The position numbers and the translations under genes are program-made. The notes under the pieces are model-generated. The model saw nothing but the letters and a program-made list of their open reading frames with translations, was not told where the DNA came from and ran no database searches. Below are positions 39,292 to 45,369 of a stretch of 45,369 nucleotides of DNA, one piece after another (positions within the stretch are counted from its first letter, which is position 1; each line of letters begins with the position of its first letter). Source of the DNA: Actinomycetes bacterium (GTDB taxonomy: Bacteria; Actinomycetota; Acidimicrobiia; IMCC26256; JANYLB01); the NCBI GenBank assembly GCA_025363815.1, contig JANYLB010000033.1, positions 1 to 45,369 on the forward strand. Direction: 5' to 3'.

Positions 39292-40263
39292 GTGCTGAGC
39301 TTTCTCGGGCGTCGGGTGCTCTTCACGATCCCGGTCGTGCTCATCGCATCTTTCGTGTTGTTCATCTTCGTGCGGGCGACTTTCGATCCGACCGCGCAAC
39401 TTCGCTCGTCGCACGCCGATTCCGCGTCGGTCGCTCGCGAGAAGGAGCGACTCGGACTAGACCGGCCTGTCGTGGTCCAGTACGGCGACTGGCTGGGGAA
39501 GTTTGTGCACGGCGACTGGGGCCAGAGCGAACGGACGCGCGAGCCCGTGTTTGGGATGATCCGCCGCGCGCTCTGGTACACGGTGCAGCTGATTTTCTGG
39601 GGGATACTCCTGTCGGCGACCGTGTCGATCTTCGTCGGGGTCTACTCCGCGGTGAAGCAGTACTCACCCCTCGACTACACGTTCACGGGTCTCGCCTTCG
39701 TTGGTCTCGCGTTACCGCCGTTCTGGTTCGGTCTGATCGCGATCGAGTTCCTCGCGGTGCAACCGGTGAACTGGTTCCACCTCCAGGAGCCCATCTTCTC
39801 GTTCGTCGGCCTGCATTCCGGCGATAGCACCGGGTTCAACCTCGACTACGTGCGACACCTGGCCCTTCCCGTGCTGACCCTCACGGTGCAGATCATCGCC
39901 AGTTGGAGCAGGTTTCAGCGGGCCGCGATGCTCGATGTGCTGCAGAGCGACTACATACGCACCGCGCGCGCCAAGGGAGTCCCCCGTCGGCAGGTGATCG
40001 TCAAGCACGGCCTGCGCAACGCGTTGATCCCACTGGTCACGGTCATGGCACTCGACATCGGCGCGCTGTTCGGCGGGCTCATCATCACCGAGACGATCTT
40101 CTCGATTCCGGGGATGGGCCGATTGTTCTATGAGTCGTTGCTGGCCGGCGACGCAACCGTGCTCGTCGCGTGGACAGTCGTTACCGCGCTCTTCATTGTG
40201 GCGTTCAATCTCCTTGCCGACGTGCTGTACGGCGTGCTGGATCCCCGGGTCCGGATGGCATGA
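39292..40263 (+). CDS. ABC transporter permease, DppB/OppB type
   Basis: This 323-residue permease has six predicted helices. The N-terminus reads LGRRVLFTIPVVLIASFVLF, and the family RLGLDRPVVVQYGDWL segment follows. The C-terminal EAA loop, DYIRTARAKGVPRRQVIVKHGLRNALIP, docks with the ATPase. GTG 39292 is used, with no obvious Shine-Dalgarno sequence after the hairpin. It pairs with the next permease to form the membrane channel. Confidence 0.93.
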   Translation: MLSFLGRRVLFTIPVVLIASFVLFIFVRATFDPTAQLRSSHADSASVAREKERLGLDRPVVVQYGDWLGKFVHGDWGQSERTREPVFGMIRRALWYTVQLIFWGILLSATVSIFVGVYSAVKQYSPLDYTFTGLAFVGLALPPFWFGLIAIEFLAVQPVNWFHLQEPIFSFVGLHSGDSTGFNLDYVRHLALPVLTLTVQIIASWSRFQRAAMLDVLQSDYIRTARAKGVPRRQVIVKHGLRNALIPLVTVMALDIGALFGGLIITETIFSIPGMGRLFYESLLAGDATVLVAWTVVTALFIVAFNLLADVLYGVLDPRVRMA

Positions 40264-40273
40264 GCAGGCCGCG

Positions 40274-41281
40274 GTGATACCCGAGGAGGAGATACGTCGA
40301 ACTGATCCCGACCTGTCGCGCCGCATGGACACAGGCGGCATCATCGGTACCGGGCTCGGGGCGCAAGCGGGCGTTGAGCTCGGGCTCGAACCCGGGGGTG
40401 GTTCCGGGGGTGGCTCCGGGACGGGACCGGTTGCCCGGTCGCAGTGGCAGCTGTTCCGGCGACGATTCCTCCGGCACCGGATGGCCCTGATCTCACTGGT
40501 CGTGCTCGCGCTCCTCATAGTGGGTTGCTTCGGGGCGACATTCTTCGCGCCGTACTCCAAGAACGGACAAGATCTTCTGCTCGGGCCGGTGAGCCCGAAC
40601 GGCACGCACTGGTTCGGCACCGACGAGCTCGGCCGTGATCAGTTGAGTCGGTTGCTGTACGCCGGCCAGCTGTCGATCGAGATCGGAATCACGGTCGCGC
40701 TCCTGTCCACGATCCTCGGCACAGCGATGGGTGCGATTGCCGGATACTTCGGTCGGACCACCGATCAGGCGCTGATGCGCTTCACCGACCTCTTCCTGAT
40801 CGTGCCCGACATTGCCATCCTCGCGTTGGCGCTCGCCTACTTCGGCCAGGCCAACATCACGATCATCCTCGTGCTGGCCGGGATCTTCTGGATGGGCATC
40901 GCCCGAGTGATGCGTGGTCAAGTGCTCTCCCTGAAGGAGAAGGAGTTCGTCGAGGCCGCGCGTGCCGCGGGAGCGTCGCCGTTGCGGATCATCACCCGCC
41001 ATATCCTTCCGAACACAATCGGGACGATCATGGTCGACGCGACCCTCGCCGTCGCCGCCGCTATCATCACCGAGTCGACCTTGTCGTTCTTGGGCTTCGG
41101 GGTGCAGCCACCGAACACCTCGTGGGGGAAGATGCTGTCGGATGCCGAGGGCTACGTCGGCACCAGCAAGGCTTATCTCCTCTACTTCCCGGGGTTCGCG
41201 ATCCTCCTCACCGTGCTCGCGGTGAACTTCGTTGGTGACGGTCTGCGCGACGCGTTCGATCCACAGTCGGGCCGCGGATGA
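40274..41281 (+). CDS. ABC transporter permease, DppC/OppC type
   Basis: This permease of about 335 residues has a charged N-terminal tail containing a Gly/Ser-rich linker (PGGGSGGGSGTGP near 37-50), then helix 1 (MALISLVVLALLIVGCFGA) and the DppC signature GTHWFGTDELGRDQLSRLLY. The EAA loop reads KEFVEAARAAGASPLRIITRHILPN. GTG 40274 lies 10 nt after dppB; a more upstream start would overlap dppB in non-homologous sequence, and ATG 40325 is a shorter option. The stop overlaps the next gene (ATGA). The Gly-rich cytoplasmic tail is longer than usual. Confidence 0.9.
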   Translation: MIPEEEIRRTDPDLSRRMDTGGIIGTGLGAQAGVELGLEPGGGSGGGSGTGPVARSQWQLFRRRFLRHRMALISLVVLALLIVGCFGATFFAPYSKNGQDLLLGPVSPNGTHWFGTDELGRDQLSRLLYAGQLSIEIGITVALLSTILGTAMGAIAGYFGRTTDQALMRFTDLFLIVPDIAILALALAYFGQANITIILVLAGIFWMGIARVMRGQVLSLKEKEFVEAARAAGASPLRIITRHILPNTIGTIMVDATLAVAAAIITESTLSFLGFGVQPPNTSWGKMLSDAEGYVGTSKAYLLYFPGFAILLTVLAVNFVGDGLRDAFDPQSGRG

Positions 41282-42288
41282 CCGGCTTGGATCCTCTGCT
41301 CGTTGTTGAGCATCTCTCGGTGGAGTTCCCAACCGATGACGGCGCGCTCCACGCCGTCGATGACGTCTCCTTCGCGGTGATGCCGCACGAGACACTGGGA
41401 ATCGTGGGTGAGTCCGGATCGGGCAAGACGGTGACCTCGATGGCCGTCCTCGGATTGCTGCCGACGCGTGCGCGCGTTTCCGGCGCGGTGCGGTTCCGCG
41501 GTCAGGATCTGCTCGGGATGCGCGAGAAGGATCTCGAGAAGATCCGGGGCGCGAAGATCGCCATGGTCTTCCAGGACGCGTTGACCGCGTTGAACCCCGC
41601 GTACACCGTGGGTGATCAGATCGCCGAGGCCGTCACCGTTCACAACCAGATCGGTCGCGACGCGTTGGCGACACGGGTGAGGGAGTTGCTGACACTGGTA
41701 GGCATTCCGAACCCCTCGGAACGGGCTGAGCAGTTCCCTCATGAGTACTCGGGCGGAATGCGGCAGAGGGCGATGATCGCCATGTCGATAGCCAACGACC
41801 CGGATCTGCTCATCGCCGATGAGCCGACGACCGCGCTCGACGTCACCATTCAGGCCCAGGTACTCGAGGTGTTCGGACGGATCCAAGAGCGGACCGAGTC
41901 GGCCATCATCATCATCACCCACGACCTCGGCGTCGTTGCCGGGGTGGCAGACCGGGTGATGGTCATGTACTCGGGACAGCAGGTCGAGCTCGCGTCGGTC
42001 GACGATCTCTTCTACAACACGCGCCATCCCTACACCGCGGGCCTGCTTGCTTCACTGCCGCGACTCGACCGCCGTGCCGACAAGGCCGACCGACTGCATC
42101 GGATCACCGGCCAACCACCGTCGCTGGTGTTCCGACCCTCGGGGTGTTCGTTTCATCCCCGCTGCCCCGAAGCGCGCATCGGCGGCCTCTGTACCGAGGT
42201 CGTTCCTGAGCTGCGCGAGGTCGCTCAGGGCCATCTGTCTGCCTGTCACTTCGCGCAAGATATCTTCGGTGTGGAGCGCGTCTCATGA
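41278..42288 (+). CDS. ABC transporter ATPase, DppD/OppD type
   Basis: This 336-residue ATPase has Walker [12 protein letters not shown] (near 42-52), Q-loop [11 protein letters not shown], signature [12 protein letters not shown], Walker [13 protein letters not shown] and H-loop ITHDLGVVA. The C-terminal oligopeptide-type extension has [17 protein letters not shown], with three closely spaced cysteines and a later C-H-F. A related cysteine cluster binds iron-sulfur in some mycobacterial homologues, but this is not shown here. Start and stop overlap its neighbours as ATGA. Confidence 0.93.
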   Translation: MTGLDPLLVVEHLSVEFPTDDGALHAVDDVSFAVMPHETLGIVGESGSGKTVTSMAVLGLLPTRARVSGAVRFRGQDLLGMREKDLEKIRGAKIAMVFQDALTALNPAYTVGDQIAEAVTVHNQIGRDALATRVRELLTLVGIPNPSERAEQFPHEYSGGMRQRAMIAMSIANDPDLLIADEPTTALDVTIQAQVLEVFGRIQERTESAIIIITHDLGVVAGVADRVMVMYSGQQVELASVDDLFYNTRHPYTAGLLASLPRLDRRADKADRLHRITGQPPSLVFRPSGCSFHPRCPEARIGGLCTEVVPELREVAQGHLSACHFAQDIFGVERVS

Positions 42289-43313
42289 CTCTTTCCGACG
42301 CGGCTGCGCCAGACGAGGCCCGGTCCCGGGGCGAGACCATTCTCGAGGTCGTCGATCTGGTCAAGAACTTCCCCGTGCGGGGCGGAGTGATGCGACGCAA
42401 GGTCGGCGCGATCCAGGCGGTTTCCGAGATCAGCTTCACGGTGGCGAAGAGCGAGACGTTCGGGTTGGTGGGGGAGTCGGGCTGTGGCAAGTCGACGACG
42501 GGTCGGGTCATCCTGCGACTTCTCCCGGCGACTTCGGGCACCGTGCGGTTCAAAGGCGATGACGTTCTCACGGCGTCGAGACGCCAGCTGCACGAGATGC
42601 GACGCCAGATGCAGATCGTGTTCCAGGATCCGTACGCGTCGCTCGATCCGCGGATGACGGTCTCCTCGATCATCGCCGAACCGATGCGGATCCACCGCAC
42701 CTACGGCAGCGATGGCGCCGCCCGAGTGTCGGAACTCATGGAGCTGGTCGGGTTGAACCCCGAGCACGCTTCGAGATATCCGCACGAGTTCTCCGGCGGC
42801 CAACGCCAACGCATCGGCATTGCCCGGGCGCTCTCGCTCAAACCTGATCTGGTTGTACTCGACGAACCGGTATCGGCCCTCGACGTGTCGATCCAGGCCG
42901 GAGTGGTGAACCTCCTCGAAGATCTCCAGGAGGATCTCGGGCTCGCGTACGTGTTCATCGCCCACGATCTCGGCGTGGTCCGCCATATCTGTGACGCGGT
43001 CGGTGTGATGTACCTCGGCAAGATCGTCGAGATCGGCGACGCCGACGAGGTCTACGAGCACCCTGGGCACCCGTACACCCAGGCACTGCTCAGCGCGGTG
43101 CCCGTGCCTGATCCGCGCAAGGAGCGGCTTCGAAAGCGCGTCGTGCTCGAGGGCGATCCGCCGAGCCCGGCCGACCCACCGAGCGGATGCCGATTCCGCA
43201 CCCGTTGCTGGAAGGCTCAAGACATATGCGCCGAGACCGAGCCCGAGCTGATCGACAGGGGTCAGGGTCACCCGGTCGCGTGCCACTTCGCCGAGGAAAG
43301 GTCCGCGATCTGA
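42285..43313 (+). CDS. ABC transporter ATPase, DppF/OppF type
   Basis: This 342-residue ATPase has Walker [13 protein letters not shown] (near 63-74), Q-loop [13 protein letters not shown], signature [15 protein letters not shown], Walker [13 protein letters not shown] and H-loop [13 protein letters not shown]-terminal family 5 extension with [14 protein letters not shown] follows, again cysteine-rich. It forms the heterodimeric motor with the preceding ATPase. Its ATG overlaps that gene's stop, and its stop touches the start of the second binding protein (TGATG). Confidence 0.93.
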   Translation: MTLSDAAAPDEARSRGETILEVVDLVKNFPVRGGVMRRKVGAIQAVSEISFTVAKSETFGLVGESGCGKSTTGRVILRLLPATSGTVRFKGDDVLTASRRQLHEMRRQMQIVFQDPYASLDPRMTVSSIIAEPMRIHRTYGSDGAARVSELMELVGLNPEHASRYPHEFSGGQRQRIGIARALSLKPDLVVLDEPVSALDVSIQAGVVNLLEDLQEDLGLAYVFIAHDLGVVRHICDAVGVMYLGKIVEIGDADEVYEHPGHPYTQALLSAVPVPDPRKERLRKRVVLEGDPPSPADPPSGCRFRTRCWKAQDICAETEPELIDRGQGHPVACHFAEERSAI

Positions 43314-44878
43314 TGCGCCGTGTCGTCGCCGTCGTAATGGCCGCATTGGTAGTGGGGCTCTCCGGGTGCATCGGATCAGGTGGATCGAACGCCGCCGAGC
43401 CGCGTCGGGGGGGGATCCTGCGGGTCGCGACCGTCGGCTTGACCACCCTCGACCCCGCCCAGGCCGACAATCCGACCGAAGCCGCGACCGCGGAGATGTT
43501 GTTCTCGCCGCTTGTCAATCTCGATTCACGAACCCATGAGGTCCGCCCTGGGCTCGCGGCGCGCTGGCACGTCAATGAAGCACAGACGACGTTCACCTTC
43601 ACCCTGCGGAGGAGACTGAAGTTCTCCAACGGGTCGCCGATCACGGCGTCGGATGTGAAGGCCACTTTCGATCGCGTCGCGGCGAAGGCCACCCAGTCAC
43701 CCATTGCGCCGCTCTTGGAATCGATCGCCGGGTACGCCGCGGCCCATGACACCGACGGCGTTAGCCAACTCTCCGGAGTCGTGGCCAAGGGCCCGCGCGC
43801 GCTGGCGGTCACCGTCAGCAAGCCGTTCGCCGGGTTGGCTTCGGTGTTCGCGTATCCCGGCCTCGGGATCATCGATTCGGCGACGATCGCGACGATCGCC
43901 GACAAGCCGGTGGGCTCCGGCCCGTTCCACTATGCCGGCCGATCGGGAACGACCGTGAGCCTCCGACGCGATGGTAACGGCGCGGGCTCTGCTCGGCTCG
44001 CGGGGGTCAACCTCGTCGGATACGAGTCGCTCGACGCCGCGCGCGCGGCGTTCGACGCCAAGAAGATCGACGTCGTGCGCCTGGCCCGGGAGGATCCGGT
44101 TCCCCGCGGGACGAGCGCGCAGCTTCACGCCGGCCCTTATCTCGCGGTGGGCTTCTACGCGATCAATCTTGCGAACCCGAAGTTCGCCGACGCTCGATTC
44201 CGACAGGCAATCGTCCAGGCGGTGAACGCGGCCGATCTCGTAGCCGGCGCGTACCCTGGGGGGATCGTGGCCAAGGGGATCGTGCCCAACGGCGTCCCCG
44301 GTGGCGGGATCGACCAATGTCGCGCGCGGTGCGCCTACGACCCAGTGTCTTCGAAGCGGCTTCTCGGAGAGGCGTTCCCCGGCGGGGTAGTTCCGAATGT
44401 GGCGGTCGACTATGACGATTCGCCTACTCAGAAGGCCCTCGCCGGAAAGCTCATCTCGCAGCTGAGTGCGGCGGGCATTCCGGCAACTGCTCGACCTCAC
44501 CCTGGAGCCGAGTACGCGAGCTTCCTCGCCAACGACGCTCCTGAGCTGTTCCGGTTCGGCATTGTCAGCGGCTTCGCGAGCGAAGATGCGTTCTTGGCGC
44601 CGTGGTTCATCACCGGCGCTCCGGAGAACATCGCGCACGTCGCGAGCAGCGATGTCGACAACGCGCTGAACCTTGCCCGCAAGACGGAGCACCCAGTCCG
44701 TCGGCAGCGGGCCTACGCCACCGCAGCGACCGGCGTGCTCGCCACGTTCGCGGTTGTGCCGGTCGTGCAGTTTTCGACCCGCCTGATCGCGCCGAGGACT
44801 GTGCGCGAAGTCGTCATCGATCAGTTCGGAGGATTCGATCCCCGCGTAGTCTGGAAGCAGCATCCGTCAACTGAATGA
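43313..44878 (+). CDS. ABC transporter solute-binding lipoprotein, peptide/nickel type (SBP family 5), second copy
   Basis: This 521-residue lipoprotein has the signal VVAVVMAALVVGLSGC. The SBP_bac_5 fold is shown by RRGGILRVATVGLTTLDPAQ, TFTFTLRRRLKFSNGSPITASDVKATFDRV and DARFRQAIVQAVNAADLV. It is only distantly like the first binding protein of this operon, so it may widen the substrate range of the same permease. ATG 43313 lies in TGATG with the preceding stop. The longer in-frame extension from 43187 is inside the ATPase gene. A putative terminator hairpin follows. Confidence 0.92.
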   Translation: MRRVVAVVMAALVVGLSGCIGSGGSNAAEPRRGGILRVATVGLTTLDPAQADNPTEAATAEMLFSPLVNLDSRTHEVRPGLAARWHVNEAQTTFTFTLRRRLKFSNGSPITASDVKATFDRVAAKATQSPIAPLLESIAGYAAAHDTDGVSQLSGVVAKGPRALAVTVSKPFAGLASVFAYPGLGIIDSATIATIADKPVGSGPFHYAGRSGTTVSLRRDGNGAGSARLAGVNLVGYESLDAARAAFDAKKIDVVRLAREDPVPRGTSAQLHAGPYLAVGFYAINLANPKFADARFRQAIVQAVNAADLVAGAYPGGIVAKGIVPNGVPGGGIDQCRARCAYDPVSSKRLLGEAFPGGVVPNVAVDYDDSPTQKALAGKLISQLSAAGIPATARPHPGAEYASFLANDAPELFRFGIVSGFASEDAFLAPWFITGAPENIAHVASSDVDNALNLARKTEHPVRRQRAYATAATGVLATFAVVPVVQFSTRLIAPRTVREVVIDQFGGFDPRVVWKQHPSTE

Positions 44879-44927
44879 GCCGGCCGATACGAACAGAGCC
44901 GGGTATCGAAGTCGGTGAGGTCGGGGC

Positions 44928-44956
44928 GAGGTCTCGCTTCGGGAACGGCGAGCCTC
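44928..44956 (+). terminator. Hairpin after the transporter operon
   Basis: GAGG-T-CTCGC pairs with GCGAG-CCTC (nine pairs with one bulged T) around a 10-nt loop, 50 nt after the last stop. No T tract is present. The rest of 44879-45060 holds no recognised gene. Confidence 0.5.
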
Positions 44957-45060
44957 AGCAGGGTGGTGTGCCGGCGGGGATGACCACCACGCCGTTGGAA
45001 TCGTGACTGCACCCCGATTCCGGGACTCGATGCGCAGTCCGGTCGCGGCGACGCGCTTGG

Positions 45061-45066
45061 CTAAGC
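45061..45066 (+). promoter_or_regulatory. -10 element of tRNA-Leu(GAG)
   Basis: TAAGCT lies 11 nt before the tRNA 5' end, the right place for a -10 hexamer that starts transcription a few nucleotides upstream of the mature tRNA. Confidence 0.4.
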
Positions 45067-45077
45067 TCTCCCCTCCA

Positions 45078-45165
45078 CGTCGGAGTGGCGGAATCGGTAG
45101 ACGCGCTAGCTTGAGGGGCTAGTGCCTTAACAGGCGTGGGGGTTCAAGTCCCCCCTCCGACACCA
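45078..45165 (+). tRNA. tRNA-Leu (anticodon GAG), CCA encoded
   Basis: The acceptor stem GTCGGAG (45078-45084) pairs with CTCCGAC (45155-45161), followed by discriminator A and an encoded CCA (45163-45165). The anticodon stem CTAGC/GCTAG has loop TTGAGGG, giving anticodon GAG. The long variable arm marks it as class II. The T-arm GGGGGTTCAAGTCCCCC is intact. Its 3' end overlaps a convergent serine-recombinase reading frame, so it may be an integration site. Confidence 0.95.
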
Positions 45166-45369
45166 ACCGGAAGTACACGGGAGCCGGCGCCGACCCGTAC
45201 GCGCCCATCAGGGTGGTACGTGAGGTTGACGCCAAGTTCGGCGTAGATGGCTCGCTTGTCTTCGGGGTCCGCGTTGGCGAGGACCGCCACAATGTCTTTG
45301 AGCTGGCGGACCAACGTTTTGATCTCTGCCTCGGTTAGGAGCCCGCCCGTGGGTTTCCTTCCGAGTTCG
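45144..45369 (-). CDS. Serine recombinase (resolvase/invertase family), C-terminal fragment; start lies beyond the window
   Basis: A minus-strand frame is open from the window edge to a TGA at 45144-45146, giving 74 residues. It contains LLTEAEIKTLVRQLKDIVAVL and AIYAELGVNLTYHPDGRVRV, which match, from memory, the C-terminal end of actinobacterial site-specific serine recombinases. The N-terminal catalytic and DNA-binding parts are outside the window. The last codons, ending VGVGGGT, are read from the 3' part of tRNA-Leu(GAG), overlapping it by 22 bp. This suggests the gene sits at the very end of an element inserted at the tRNA, or that the recombinase gene was placed against it by integration. 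Confidence 0.72.
   Translation of the reverse strand, partial: ELGRKPTGGLLTEAEIKTLVRQLKDIVAVLANADPEDKRAIYAELGVNLTYHPDGRVRVGAGSRVLPVGVGGGT

Overview
The window is about 45 kb of GC-rich chromosome. The gene order pdtaR, polA, methyltransferase, rpsA, coaE, uvrB, uvrA, uvrC, rapZ, yvcK, gap, pgk, tpiA, secG is the actinobacterial core layout. Promoters with a TANNNT hexamer just upstream of GTG/ATG starts, a CGAAC-N4-GTTCG SOS box before uvrA, and the protein flavour also fit a high-GC actinobacterium. My best guess is the Acidimicrobiia side of the phylum, but this is inference and no marker in the window proves it.

Layout. 1-3.6 kb (mostly minus strand): the N-terminal part of a membrane acyltransferase cut by the window edge, tRNA-Leu(CAA), a small unknown protein preceded by a 13-codon mini-ORF that copies the end of an acyl-CoA dehydrogenase, a secreted Cys-containing protein, and the intact acyl-CoA dehydrogenase. 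3.7-9.7 kb: a small coiled-coil protein, the ANTAR response regulator PdtaR, DNA polymerase I, a methyltransferase and ribosomal protein S1, closed by a strong hairpin. 9.9-15.6 kb: a compact Tad/Flp pilus operon (cpaB, cpaE, cpaF, tadB, tadC) with a separately promoted and terminated Flp pilin. 15.6-19.6 kb: a GT-C-like polytopic membrane protein, then a convergent two-component system (GAF/HisKA_3 kinase and NarL-type regulator). 19.6-28.1 kb: coaE, uvrB, a three-gene exported cassette (cupredoxin lipoprotein, beta-helix lipoprotein, DUF1996 protein), and uvrA. 28.3-30.2 kb: a methyltransferase and nadA, convergent across a G-quadruplex-like spacer. 30.4-37.5 kb: uvrC-rapZ-yvcK, then gap-pgk-tpiA-secG. 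37.5-44.9 kb: a complete peptide/nickel-type ABC importer with a solute-binding protein at each end. 45.1 kb to the end: tRNA-Leu(GAG) and the C-terminus of a serine recombinase whose stop codon lies inside the tRNA gene, suggesting the edge of an integrated element that continues to the right.

How it fits together. All three Uvr excision-repair genes and polA are here, and uvrA carries a visible LexA-type operator. The glycolytic trio is coupled to the YvcK/RapZ metabolic and envelope regulators. The Tad genes, the GT-C-like protein and the two-component pair form an envelope island between rpsA and coaE, genes that are near neighbours in mycobacteria. Two features stand out against the usual actinobacterial order: that island, and the lack of whiA between yvcK and gap. 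No CRISPR array, insertion-sequence transposase or rRNA was seen.
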